Of a DNA stretch of 64,000 nucleotides, positions 1 through 10,013 are shown one piece after another. The DNA is from Vavraia culicis subsp. floridensis. Lineage: Eukaryota; Microsporidia; Pleistophoridae. The stretch lies in the NCBI RefSeq assembly GCF_000192795.1, contig NW_007360616.1, positions 1-64,000 on the forward strand, in the 5' to 3' direction. The position numbers and the translations under genes were made by a program. The notes beneath the pieces were generated by a model that saw nothing but the letters and a program-made list of their open reading frames with translations, was not told the DNA's origin and ran no database searches. The number at the start of each line of letters is the position of its first letter. Position 1 is the first letter of the stretch.

Positions 1-123
1 AGACATTAAACATCTAATCCTACTAACCTAACGATCAGTGATCAGAAAACGTGCGAATAAAGTCTAACAATAACGAACAAGATATAATATATGAAAGAAT
101 AACACAAATAAAAAAAATATCCT

Positions 124-2040
124 TTATCCGTCAATCCACTCCCACTCTGCTTCTAATTGTTCAATATGAAATTTTATATCCCTGATATTCCTGTTTAGCC
201 TGTTGATCATGTTCACAATTATTATTGTTAAAACGTTTACGTTTCTTCGACGACATTTCAATATTTTATAGTAACCTCTTAATGACTTCTTCGATCTTTC
301 GAATGGAACATGGTTGGTACCAGCATGTGTGTCACCATCGACTTTTTTTTCACTATAGGTACTGTCTTCTTCATACATCCGAGAATTTTTTACGTCAACG
401 TCATTGGTTAAATCATTTATTCGATTCGTTAGCAGCGTGCAAACTTGTTTCAATTTAGGTAACACATGAAACATAAAATCTTGTCGAAAATATCCAATAA
501 AACGATGCAATTCTTTAAAAATTTGATATAATTCTGATTTCATAAACTCTACATCCATCCTGTGTCTCTGTTTTTTTGCCTGTTCGCTAGCATGCCTAAA
601 TCTTTTGAACCTTTGTCCTAGTATTGTTCGTCTCGGGTAATCGCTACGCTGTTTTAGCGAATTCTTTCGTTGAATTAGTCGTCGCCTCCATGTTTTACGA
701 ACCTTGACCCACATTTCACCGTTTTTATTTACTCCTAACTCTCCATTTTGTTGATTGTTTTCCTGTAATCCATCTATTACTCGTTCGTTCCCAGGAAAAA
801 ATTGCTTACCATGTAATCGTGACAAAACGCTGCCAAATCTGAGATAGGACCTCATAAATTCGCTACACATATTATCGAAGGTACTTTCAAATTCTGACAT
901 AAACGTTGTCAGATCAAACGTTTTCGGGCATGCACTTATACGCTTCTTTGAAACCATGTTCATGACCATATAAAGTAATTTTATCGATACATCTTTTTCG
1001 CTAAGCGAAGGATCGCTAATGTCTTCGAGATAATATACCTCTTCTGCAAAATCTTCCATAAAATCTAGCAAGAGCTCTATGTAATGTAAAATTTTAACCG
1101 AAAGCATATCATTGTCGTACACCATTACTTTTCCGGGACTAGGTATGAAATTGCTATTGTTGTTACCGAATTGCTGTAGAGGGGGACTAAACCGTGTAGT
1201 TTGCTTCTGCAGTTTCTTTTCACGTGAATTTGCAGTTAAATATGACCTAAACCTTTTTTTAAGCTGACAGACTTGAAATTTGATAGACGGGAGATCAATA
1301 ATAATAATATCTTCCCACATTTCCTCTGAACTCGTTGTCTCATTGCGTTCCGAGCCATCTGAACCTATTCTCGTAGGTAATTTATTGTATCCTGATTTTC
1401 CTTTTCTGTCTGTTTGCAAATGTTCACTTGGAGTGTAGCTATTTCTATAAGCAGATTGTACGTTATGTTTTGCCATTTCTCTTTTCCACGTGGTAACCAG
1501 CGTTATTTTGTTCTCTTCAATTTCACGTATGCTTTTTCGTCTAGATCTAAGATAACTCTCCCTTGGTTCATCTTTATCTATGGCCTGATTATAATGTAGG
1601 GGATTTGTTTCAACAGTACTGCTTTCATATGTTGGAAAACTATGCACAGATGCTTTTCTCGTCCTCAGTTGATGAATACTATTGTGTGGTAAACTTGGAT
1701 CTTTTCTTTGCAAAGCACATCTTACATGTGAATCGATGTTTGTATGGCATTGAGAACTTGGAAAGTGTTTTTTTCTTGCGATTTCGTTCTGATCATGTTC
1801 GGAACTTATACCGTTTCTCCTTGCACAACTTTCTGATCGTAACAGTTCAAAACAATTATTGTCTGTGTCTTCATTTTTGTTGGTGTTGATAGGATAAATA
1901 CCCTTTGACACATGCTGCTTATTCGCTAATATCCCGATGTTTTCTTTTCTTGTTTCTTCTTCGTCTTCAAAACACGTGCAGTGCACGATACAACAGAGAT
2001 AAAGCAGACATATGATTCGTTTCATCAAAATTTTTAGCAT
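124..2040 (-). CDS. secreted lineage-specific protein, 638 aa
   Basis: I do not recognise a family. The first ATG of the frame is at 2040 (the open frame runs a little further up only through a GTG). The protein begins MLKILMKRIICLLYLCC, a basic n-region plus hydrophobic core typical of a signal peptide, followed by Cys-containing polar sequence. A second ATG five codons on would keep the signal. The first half is low in hydrophobicity and rich in N, S, E and R. The second half (about residues 310-420 and 490-638) has helix-like segments rich in L, F, M and E with scattered cysteines, plus basic patches. No transmembrane segment is visible beyond the signal, so export to the host cell, wall or endomembrane lumen is inferred. 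No C-rich start motif precedes it, unlike the housekeeping genes here. The stop is TAA. Confidence 0.75.
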   Translation of the reverse strand: MLKILMKRIICLLYLCCIVHCTCFEDEEETRKENIGILANKQHVSKGIYPINTNKNEDTDNNCFELLRSESCARRNGISSEHDQNEIARKKHFPSSQCHTNIDSHVRCALQRKDPSLPHNSIHQLRTRKASVHSFPTYESSTVETNPLHYNQAIDKDEPRESYLRSRRKSIREIEENKITLVTTWKREMAKHNVQSAYRNSYTPSEHLQTDRKGKSGYNKLPTRIGSDGSERNETTSSEEMWEDIIIIDLPSIKFQVCQLKKRFRSYLTANSREKKLQKQTTRFSPPLQQFGNNNSNFIPSPGKVMVYDNDMLSVKILHYIELLLDFMEDFAEEVYYLEDISDPSLSEKDVSIKLLYMVMNMVSKKRISACPKTFDLTTFMSEFESTFDNMCSEFMRSYLRFGSVLSRLHGKQFFPGNERVIDGLQENNQQNGELGVNKNGEMWVKVRKTWRRRLIQRKNSLKQRSDYPRRTILGQRFKRFRHASEQAKKQRHRMDVEFMKSELYQIFKELHRFIGYFRQDFMFHVLPKLKQVCTLLTNRINDLTNDVDVKNSRMYEEDSTYSEKKVDGDTHAGTNHVPFERSKKSLRGYYKILKCRRRNVNVLTIIIVNMINRLNRNIRDIKFHIEQLEAEWEWIDG

Positions 2041-3552
2041 TTTTGGACTTGTCCGGTTCACAAGATCACTGAATTTTTAAATACTAAGAAAATCGTAAAA
2101 TACCATAAGAAGAAAGACACACTTACATGAGCAGATATGAATCAGTAATTTATAATTATACTACACCGAATTACAACTTGCGATTGCACCAATCTCAAAA
2201 GTTCTTCAGCCCTTCTGCTTATCCAGCTAATTGTCACCAATTTATGACAAATCCATTCATTGTTTCATTCAATTACATCTTTTGGTTCCTTTTTACGTAG
2301 AAGTGCTTGCAATAAAAATGTTTTTGGATTGTCTCAAAGAGGAAAATTTGTCTGGATTTTTAAAATTTCTTTTGGTTAGAGTTCCGCAGTATGGCGTATT
2401 TTTTCAAATGAAGACACTTTTATCCATTAATGTCGATTTTTGAACTACCACTCGGTAATTACTGCAGACATTAGCTTGTAAATTGCATATTTGAGAGACA
2501 CTCATCCCGAAATAGAATACTTAAATTACGTGATGCATAAAATAGCGTATTAAATCGGTTCCAAAGATGGCGTATTGCTAGTTTGAAATATTTTTTTTAA
2601 TAGAAAGCACCTATTTGCTCAAAAATATAGTTCATTTACTTATTTTCGTGAGGATAACGAACACTACGATTTAACCCTAACGATGTGCAATTATACATCA
2701 ATATAACACGAATATGATGGCATGCGAGTTTAACATGCCATTACCACCTTGTTCTATATAGTGATTAGTTATACATCCTTTATTACATCAGAACAGTATA
2801 AATAGAACTAGATGTTATTAAAAGTTATCGTTTAATCCGATCAACAGCAATCATGTGATGTATAACAGAGAATCATAGCTGCTGAAGAAAAAAACTGGCA
2901 GATTACATTTTGTGCCTGTATCAATCTGTTCAAATATTTCCTTGTATGGTAAGAATTCCAAAATTTATTAATTTTAATAAAATTTTAGCAAGTATTACCA
3001 TACCAATTTTATCTATAAAACATCAAAAGATTATATTGCCAGCTAAATAGTATTTCCTTCTTCTAATATGATTTGCTACGTTTTTCTGGCTATTTTCACT
3101 TGTTTAAGCCTTTCAATAGGGATTAAAAATAATTTTCACATAATAATCATGTACTCTTTTTGTTGTCTGCGGAGAATATTCAAGTGTATCTTAGATATAA
3201 AGAATATAACAACTATTTTCGGCTTTTTGTTGAGTGCAAAAATGTAAAACAAAAATTTTTTATTTTTTTCCAAAATTGACTCCACAGTTTTTAACTATCT
3301 TTTCGTTATATTTGCTGTTGGTATAAAGAGGCATTAACAAATCAAATAAATTTTGCACGTATATCGAGCCTTTAGTGTTATGTGTCCATTTTCCCGATTT
3401 ATCGTTACAAAACAATCATATGTACTGCAAGCAATCTTTTTACTGAATTATTCTGCAAACGATCTCAAGTTAATGCCTCGTGGCACAAAAATACGAGGTG
3501 CACGAACTGATAGTTATAGCCTTTAACTTGTTGTAACATGCATTTGCGTGCT

Positions 3553-3735
3553 TTACGTTCCTTTGTTGATCTTTTCCTGAGCAATTGCCATAGTTTCCGA
3601 TTTGCCTGTCACGTAGCACTTGATAATTACTGAGCCTGATCGACATAGAAATGGAACGATGATTCCCGTCACGTGGCGCTTGGTGGGCACCATTCTTGAT
3701 CGGCACAAAAACAAAAGCCATAAGAGAAGGATCAT
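3553..3735 (-). CDS. possible 60-aa repeat-containing ORF
   Basis: The ORF starts at ATG 3735 with a hydrophobic N-terminus (MILLLWLLFL) and then contains two 20-residue units that share FLCRS at their starts and VTG near their ends. These units correspond to the 60-bp direct repeat at 3605-3712. The differences between copies preserve the shared residues in this frame, which argues weakly for past coding function. It is not recognised, and it may equally be a relic or chance. There is no promoter-like C-tract. Confidence 0.25.
   Translation of the reverse strand: MILLLWLLFLCRSRMVPTKRHVTGIIVPFLCRSGSVIIKCYVTGKSETMAIAQEKINKGT
3605..3712. repeat. 60-bp imperfect direct repeat, two copies
   Basis: The segment from about 3605 and the segment from about 3665 align with exactly 60-bp spacing. 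They share CGTCACGT/TGTCACGT near the start and TTGATCGGCA/CTGATCGACA near the end. By eye, roughly two thirds of positions match, and most differences are A/G transitions. Confidence 0.6.
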
Positions 3736-4223
3736 CTCTCTATATCTTGCGAGTAGGTCCTGTGCTTACAGAAAAACAATCACTTAATTCGAAATTTCAG
3801 CGCTATTTTCCCAGTATACACCATAAATATGCTACTCGCTGTATGACACATTAGATCAAAATAAATTTTTCCCAATAGAGACAAGCGATCTGCAATGCTA
3901 TAATTTATCCAATTATTATCATATAAAGCATTTGCTTCTTAACTTATTTACTACCACGTTTCCTGCTTATACTCCTAAATGACAAATTTTTCTCTGCCTG
4001 TTCCACCTACACGAGTGCTACGGAGCATACAACTTTGCATTAATCTTCCACATCAGCAATTGATATCAACAATCCCCTATGCATCCCCTTTACACGCATC
4101 GCTTCCAATGTAAGCGGTTCTATCACTGCAAAGTCCAACAAAATTAATTTTCTTAAAGGGCGGACCAATTATTTTTTACTTCATACAAAAATAAAAAAGC
4201 ATCCCTTTGTCACTGTATTGTAA

Positions 4224-5030
4224 ATGGAGGTTCTTCGCAGAGTACGTGAGAGTAATCGTCAGATTAACACACTCAGAGAATATGTAAAAAAGTTGAAGTA
4301 CTTAAACAGCCTAAAGGAAAACAGTGTATTGCCCGAGGAGGAAGAAATATCTCTGTTCGCACAGATACAGGCACTCAACGACCTGTTCAAGAATCTGAGT
4401 GACCAGGTGAAGGAGTTCTTAAAAAAGGTGTATATGTTTCTGGAGCAGAGTGATGACAAGGATAGTTCCACGTATAATGCGGTGAAAGAGCAGTGGACCA
4501 CCCTTACACACAATCTTACACAAGTGGTGAGTGATTTCAGATACGTGCAGGTCGAGCACAATAACAAGGAGAGGGAGATGCTAAGAGACCAATACCTGAT
4601 TGCGAGGCCGGATGCATCAGATAAAGAGCTGAATGAGCTCATGACAGCGGACAATGCAGCCGATGTGCTGAGGAACGCGTTTATGAGTGATAATACCCAA
4701 GACTTGGAGTACCGACAGGCACAAAAGCGGCTGGAAGACATAAAAGTAATTGTGGATTACATCGATCAGCTGTGCCAGCTGCTCAGGGACATCGATCAGA
4801 TGGTTGCTGGGCAGGCTGATTTTGTAGATAGAATCGAAATTGATGTGGTAACATCGAGAGAAAATACGCAAAGCATGAACGAAAACCTGAGGAAGACGCT
4901 CAAAAGCACACGGAGATGGAAGATGGTGAAGAGAATCTTATTTTTAGTCATAGGCATTGTGTTGGTCATCATAATTGTTTACGTGTTCAACTCTGTGATC
5001 AAGCCCATATTCTTCAGCAAAAGCAAGTAG
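4224..5030 (+). CDS. Qa-SNARE (syntaxin-like)
   Basis: A tail-anchored SNARE of 268 aa. The N-terminal half (about 1-130) is helical and charged, like a syntaxin Habc region. The SNARE motif occupies about 166-232 and contains MVAGQADFVDRIE, which matches the Qa pattern around the zero-layer glutamine (Q197) followed by a short acidic stretch. A basic linker (KSTRRWKMVKR) leads into one hydrophobic anchor at about 238-256, with a short lumenal tail KPIFFSKSK. Role by family: target-membrane fusion partner in secretory or endosomal traffic; the compartment cannot be read from sequence. The start is the first ATG after a C-tract (CCC at 4203-4205, about 20 nt upstream). A second Qa-like SNARE lies at 45900. 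Confidence 0.88.
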   Translation: MEVLRRVRESNRQINTLREYVKKLKYLNSLKENSVLPEEEEISLFAQIQALNDLFKNLSDQVKEFLKKVYMFLEQSDDKDSSTYNAVKEQWTTLTHNLTQVVSDFRYVQVEHNNKEREMLRDQYLIARPDASDKELNELMTADNAADVLRNAFMSDNTQDLEYRQAQKRLEDIKVIVDYIDQLCQLLRDIDQMVAGQADFVDRIEIDVVTSRENTQSMNENLRKTLKSTRRWKMVKRILFLVIGIVLVIIIVYVFNSVIKPIFFSKSK

Positions 5031-6800
5031 GTGGAGATTGGACACAGAGTTGTAAGGCGACCACGAAATGGACAAGGCTGTCAAACGATCGAATAGTTGC
5101 TTTTACGCGTGCTGAGTAGCAAAACAGAAAACATAACATGCTTGGTCAGTATTTTTGTACTGCACTTGATGAGTTGTATCCGTAAAATATCTGTACGACT
5201 TTTAGATAGCTCCACGATCTCTTTGTATATTGCTCAATGGTTACCATCTGGACTGTTCGTTCATGGCTTTGCTACCGGTTGCATCGTTTAACCGACTTTG
5301 TTTATCTCCGCTCGTAGCACCTAGCTGTAATTTTTGAACTAGGAACCTTTTCAGCGTCTTTTTGAAGTCGAGCTGGAGAAGTAAATAAGTACATTATTTA
5401 CTTTTTTGCATTTATGGACAGCACGGCATGGAATATGTTTCACTTTTCAATACAATTTTTTTACTATGTTTTCATTAATTTACTACGTTGCATCCCATGA
5501 TTGAATCAACAGTTTGGTGTATCTGCACAGTTTTATCCTATTGGCACTGAAGAGATAGCTTGCTTGTAGGATGGCTGATACTTGTCGGGAGAATTATATC
5601 GAAACAGCGCACTGTTCTAGAACATGCAATGCCTGTCAAAGTCAACATATCAACAGCTTTTATCACGATGGATGTTTCCTACCTGTGGAAATACTGTTTG
5701 ATCGGCTTATCCAGCTGTTGAAGTATTTAATGATTCCAGTAACTACCAGCCGCGCTGCAGCGCAGCTCCTCATTGTTTACAAACTAAACGAATGTGTTGT
5801 TCATATTTAGTTCATAACATACCTTCTAACCAATCCTACCCAGCAATATCTCCGCACTTTGCCATTATTACCAAATAAAATCCGTTGAGAATAAGCATTT
5901 GTGCCATTCATCCGAGCGAATTAACCCAGATTAAACAAAAAGTATTTATTGCATTCTCATTAATTGCTCAATTAAATTTACTTAGCATACTTCTACGGGT
6001 GCATAGAATAAGCCGTTTCTTGATCCGGTACATTATTGAAAAGTTACAACAGTTACTATTAAATTAAAATTTGCCAATCAACTGCCATTACAAAGATGCA
6101 GTGCGAAATGAGGGGCCTATATAAACAAAAATGCTCATTTTACTGTTGCTTGAGAAACGCTTATTAAAGGATAGTAATTCACCATTTTTAGGGTTGTATA
6201 CCACCTCACACATATTTTACTTATCGGTGTTATACAGAAAGGATGCGCTATCTAACCGTGACATGGAAGGTAGCATTCGTATTTTTAGTGTTTACTTTTA
6301 TCGTATGAGGAGAAGTTTTTTGCCTGTATGACGCTTACCTTTTATGCCACGTTGAGATAATCCTTTGATCGGATGCTGTGAGATGTACGTTCATTTTTAT
6401 TACCAAAATCTGTTCTTTAGACTAGCTATGCGTGATACACCACTTTACGTACCATCGTACTTTTTTGTCTCTCTTGCCGTGATCACAGGACATGAAAATG
6501 CGCATATCGAAACATTAAATAAGTAGACCGCCATGCCGTATGCTCATTCTTCCTGCCAATTCTTTACGTACCTTTCTCATCGTGTTTGGTGTTTTTTGTG
6601 GGAATGCCCCACTGGTAGAACATTTTCAGCACATCCCTTACATCATCCTATCTAAGATTATCTTAAACTTTCTCAACATCTCTTGTATAATTTCTACCGT
6701 GTTCTTCTACGTTGATAATCCACGGTAATTTTCAGGATTAGGCATGGCACGTACGTCGTCTTATGAGGAGGAACACGATGCGTGATGATTCCATACTAAT
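5031..6800. other. intergenic, mostly empty
   Basis: AT-rich region between the SNARE gene and the repeats that close the metalloprotease gene. Apart from the possible transposase scrap at 5571-5810, I see only short hydrophobic open stretches (for example 6540-6728) with no start context or family signal. Confidence 0.45.
5571..5810 (+). pseudogene. possible transposase N-terminal fragment (Merlin-like?)
   Basis: A 79-codon ATG-initiated frame. It contains two cysteine pairs (CSRTCNAC) and then a hydrophobic helix-turn-like segment (SRAAAQLLIVYKLNECV). The order Cys pairs, short polar stretch, hydrophobic helix, Ala/Leu helix recalls the N-terminal zinc and HTH region of IS1016/Merlin transposases, which are common in microsporidia. 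No DDE part follows and I see no terminal inverted repeats. This is a weak resemblance only. Confidence 0.2.
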
Positions 6801-6974
6801 CACACACTGTGTTCCTTCTCAACTTACAGTCCCGTGTACACCGCTCTGAGCCATCTATCCACACACTGTGTTCCTTCTCAACTTACAGTCCCGTGTACAC
6901 CGCTCTGAGCCATCTATCCACACACTGTGTTCCTTCTCAACTTACAGTCCCGTGTACACCGCTCTGAGCCATAT
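6801..6974. repeat. 59-bp tandem repeat, about three copies
   Basis: Near-identical units begin at 6801, 6860 and 6919 (each starting CACACACTGTGTTCC on the plus strand). The third copy diverges at its distal end (ATATATC versus ATCTATC). The unit is the 3' end of the metalloprotease gene on the minus strand. Because 59 is not a multiple of three, each added copy changes the reading frame. The gene's stop lies at 6914-6916, just inside the second copy. Confidence 0.9.
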
Positions 6975-8266
6975 ATCAATCCACTATCGCACTCCTCTCC
7001 CTCATCCACAACTCCATTACCGCATTTCATCCCATCATCAAAGCATCTTCCATGCTTCTCCACATACTCTAACACCTCTCTCCTTGTTCTATTGCTTATT
7101 CCTTCCCATTTCTCACCGCTTATCTCCGCCATCAATCCTTTCTCATGACCGGCACTCATACTGTGCAATATTTCGTGTGCCAGTATTTTTGGCATGTTCG
7201 TCCGCGCGAAAGCCGTGTTAAAAACAACCGAGTAGTTGTTCGAAAGTGAACAGGCACCGGAACGAAATGTAAGAGCATCTATGGTTTGTGAAGTTGTGCT
7301 GTCTGTCAGAAGTATGAATAGGTTGGCACCGTTCAGATTGGTGTTACGGACATCGTTCTTTAGACCATCGAATTTATCAGCAAACTTTGATAAAAAACTG
7401 TAAGCATGCGCATTATCCGTATTTGGCATATTATCCTCTTTTCCTGTGTCATGCGTCTCACAATTTTCATTGCATCCTGGTCCCGTCTTAAAAGCGCTCT
7501 TCACACTCTCAGAAGCACTGTACATCTCATAAGAACACAAATTCTTCATACTGTCCCTGCCCGTGCCCATAAAACTGAGAGGTTCAGAAACATTCAAAAC
7601 ATCAACGAGCACCAACTCGATTCCCAATCCTAACCTATCAAAGTACCTTTTCGTCTCCAAGAATATTTTACGTGTTTCTTCTTCAATGTTTCTTATCGTG
7701 TTTGTTCTTTCATAATCGTTTACAAATACAATTTTAAAATACTTCGCACTGCTCCTCAGAGAATCACTTGGTGCGAACTGTTCAGCAGCTCTGTGCTTAG
7801 AGGAGTGACCTGTCAACGAATTGTTCGGTGATAACCCATCAAATACACCGTTCTGTGCTTCACCGGTAAATACACTCTCAGCTCCATATTTTTGTTTTGT
7901 TCCAGTGCTGTTATCCTCTCTGCACTCAATATCATTTTCGTTCATCGTGTACCGTCCATTCTCGTATCCAATCTCGTATCTCACACCTCTGCTCACCACC
8001 ACCCCGTAGAAGTGCTCACCGGCCACCATATATCCGTACGACTGCTTGTCACCCACCAACCGGGCAGAGTACACCGACTTGCTCCGCTTCACCCTCACAT
8101 CAGTGCTGTACGAATGGTCCACAAGTAGAACAGTCAAAGGCTCTGCTCCGCGATAAAGGGTTACGTAAAGAACGCGCTCACCCGTAATTTTTGATGTTTC
8201 ACTGGATGGGTGAGTGTGCGGGGTGCGCTGCAGCACAGCACACATTAGCAGAACGATGAGCAGCAT
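6914..8266 (-). CDS. secreted ADAM-like zinc metalloprotease with truncated disintegrin segment
   Basis: A 450-aa metzincin-type protease. The true start is ATG 8266, which gives MLLIVLLMCAVLQ, a signal peptide; the frame extends upstream only through non-ATG codons. About residues 25-160 form a prodomain-like region. The catalytic part (about 175-400) carries HEILHSMSAGHEKG (zinc ligands H364, H368, H374; catalytic E365), followed by GLMAE as a possible Met-turn. The usual HExxHxxGxxH glycine is serine here. The C-terminus has CGNGVVDEGEECDSG and a few more cysteines, the opening of a disintegrin domain, and then stops. There is no membrane anchor, unlike full ADAMs. Microsporidian ADAM-like proteins are known; by family it cleaves extracellular or lumenal proteins. 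The C-terminus coincides with a 59-bp tandem duplication that determines where the frame ends. Confidence 0.85.
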   Translation of the reverse strand: MLLIVLLMCAVLQRTPHTHPSSETSKITGERVLYVTLYRGAEPLTVLLVDHSYSTDVRVKRSKSVYSARLVGDKQSYGYMVAGEHFYGVVVSRGVRYEIGYENGRYTMNENDIECREDNSTGTKQKYGAESVFTGEAQNGVFDGLSPNNSLTGHSSKHRAAEQFAPSDSLRSSAKYFKIVFVNDYERTNTIRNIEEETRKIFLETKRYFDRLGLGIELVLVDVLNVSEPLSFMGTGRDSMKNLCSYEMYSASESVKSAFKTGPGCNENCETHDTGKEDNMPNTDNAHAYSFLSKFADKFDGLKNDVRNTNLNGANLFILLTDSTTSQTIDALTFRSGACSLSNNYSVVFNTAFARTNMPKILAHEILHSMSAGHEKGLMAEISGEKWEGISNRTRREVLEYVEKHGRCFDDGMKCGNGVVDEGEECDSGLIYGSERCTRDCKLRRNTVCG

Positions 8267-9103
8267 GTGTTTGTTTTTGTTTGGATCGTAAACTGACAAA
8301 TTTATCAGCGGTAAAAGCAAAACTGCACAAACTGTTCAACCACAGCTTTCCGTACGTTGTGTTCAATCCCCATTATCAGCTTGGTACGAGCACCTCAACA
8401 GGATAAAAAATAAATTTGCTGAAGGGATGCACTTCGTTTACTGCTGGCCTGAGATGGTAATTACAAGGGAATCACCATTGAAGAGGATAAGCTCAATGGT
8501 ATAAAATATTGACACATGCTATGCGTATCATGACCCGTCTGTAAGCACTTGCTGTCTACGATTGTTTATTTTATAGTTTGAATGCCAAGTGTTTTTCTAC
8601 CAAAAACACGTTAATCCACGTTTGAATTTCCTCCTTTTTGTGCCACATGTCAGTGTGTCGCAAACAGCAAATCCTGTTTTCAGGCAGTCACCCATCAACG
8701 CGCCAAGATCGACAAATTTTCCAAATAATAGTACATTTAGCCTCTTCTACTGTAGCAGGTTCGTTTCTTGTATGGAATACACGGTGCTGTAAGCAATAAA
8801 AGCTCTGATCAATCGTATTCTTCTATTCTATCCTATCATTTTTTGTCTTAATCCTTCTGCTGTTACGTCGTATACGTTCTTTTATTCTATCCTATCATTT
8901 TTTACACAGCCCTATCATTCTTTACCCCTCTCCTCTCTTATTTCAACCATATCATCCCATATTTCCATCCCAATCTTTAAATCATCTTCACTTAACAGCA
9001 CACTACCCCGTCCCATCTATCACACTTCGTTTCATTCGTTGTTTCACAAAAAGGGGAATTCCCGATCAACTTTAAAAAGTTTTTTCACCCTCAGCACCGT
9101 AAA
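8267..9103. other. divergent intergenic region with short pyrimidine-rich repeats
   Basis: Between the metalloprotease (-) and the PRA1-like gene (+). At 8822-8925 the motif TTCTATCCTATCATTTTTT/TTTACAC appears twice, with a third CCCTATCATTCTTTAC variant, giving a C/T-rich plus strand that runs to about 9030. No gene is supported. Confidence 0.5.
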
Positions 9104-9601
9104 ATGGTACAAGGAGAGATCAACGAGGCTGCGCAGAAGGACAGCTCAAGCTACGTAGACACATTCAAGGACGTGGTTAAAAGCGCCGAAGATGTCCGTA
9201 CATTTGTAGACATCAGCAACATGGGCATGCCGCCCACCAACAAGAATGACTTGAAAAGACGCGTGTCCGCTAATTTTGACCGCTTTAAAGGCAACTACCT
9301 CATAATATCGTTCGTGTTCATCGCTATATTCCTCATCAGACAGCTTTCTGCACTGTTTGTGCTTGTGCTGTGGGCCGGTTACTTCTTTGCCGTGGACCAC
9401 TTCGGCGAGAAGTTCACAGTTGGTAATTACGAGCTCAAGAACGAGTACGTTATGTACTTTTGCATTGTTCTTACTGTTGTGTACCTCATCGTGTTTAATA
9501 CGATTATTGTGTCCTTGATGGTCACACTGTCACTGTACATGGTGCTGGTTATTGCACACACGCTATGCTACAAGGATGAGCCGTCGCTTGAGGATATTTA
9601 G
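9104..9601 (+). CDS. PRA1/YIP3 family (prenylated Rab acceptor-like) membrane protein
   Basis: A 165-aa protein of the usual PRA1 size. A polar N-terminus (1-60) ends in a basic stretch with the family-type pattern R-x5-F-x3-NY (residues about 52-67). Two hydrophobic hairpins follow (about 67-95 and 112-150), separated by a polar linker, and then a short acidic tail. PRA1 proteins sit in Golgi/ER membranes and bind prenylated Rab GTPases, counteracting GDI extraction; a Rab GDI gene lies 5 kb away. The start ATG is preceded by a C-tract (CCC at 9088-9090). AATAAA-type sequences follow the stop around 9620-9640. Confidence 0.85.
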   Translation: MVQGEINEAAQKDSSSYVDTFKDVVKSAEDVRTFVDISNMGMPPTNKNDLKRRVSANFDRFKGNYLIISFVFIAIFLIRQLSALFVLVLWAGYFFAVDHFGEKFTVGNYELKNEYVMYFCIVLTVVYLIVFNTIIVSLMVTLSLYMVLVIAHTLCYKDEPSLEDI

Positions 9602-9773
9602 GCGGGTCTTTTGGTGTAGAAAATAAAGGAACTTTAAATAAAAGGGGCGTAGAACGGCATTCGTTCTTGTCTTTGGCACTCCACGTGGATTACGTGTACC
9701 ACTTTACGTGTCGGTGAGTTTGCTTTATTTACGGGGCTTTCTCTTGGCTTATCACAGGGAGTGCTTCTTCATG

Positions 9774-10013
9774 TTATTTCGTTTTTTGGTTGGTTGTTCT
9801 ATTTAGTGAATTGGGTGGTTCATGTCCGATGATTTGCATACCTCCTCTGATTTGTATACCTCCTCTGATTTGTATACCTCCTCTGATTTGCATACCTCCA
9901 CTGATTCGTATGCTTCCACTGATTTGTCTGTTCATTTCCCAATCTTCCTCCGCAGTCATTCTAATTAAAACCCCTCTATCAACACGCAACGTGCTGTTCA
10001 ACAACACTCCTGC
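9774..10013 (-). other. in-frame extension behind the helicase stop, hexapeptide repeats
   Basis: Directly after the helicase TGA, the same frame stays open for 79-80 codons to a TAA at 9774. It encodes a run of near-identical six-residue units (QIRGGI/QIRGGM, with SIRISGG variants), produced by the 18-bp tandem repeat at 9831-9930. No independent start context is visible; an ATG lies about 23 codons in. It may be a former C-terminus cut off by a nonsense change, a readthrough extension, or a chance open frame inside an 18-bp repeat. Confidence 0.35.
9831..9930. repeat. 18-bp tandem repeat, about 5.5 copies
   Basis: The units read GATTTGCATACCTCCTCT with G/T and C/T variants; the last copies are more diverged. 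The repeat lies in the 3' space between the convergent PRA1-like gene and the helicase. As a multiple of three it keeps all frames open. Confidence 0.9.

Larger units (their letters stand above)
2041..4223. other. intergenic, AT-rich, no firm gene
   Basis: About 2.2 kb of AT-rich DNA. The only structured element is the 60-bp imperfect repeat with its small minus-strand ORF near 3553-3735, listed separately. A plus-strand open stretch at 2231-2443 has no recognisable composition or start context. Confidence 0.5.

Noticed and set aside
8820..8930. CRISPR-like or satellite array in the pyrimidine-rich repeats
   Set aside because: There are only two or three short imperfect copies without regular spacers, in a eukaryotic promoter region.
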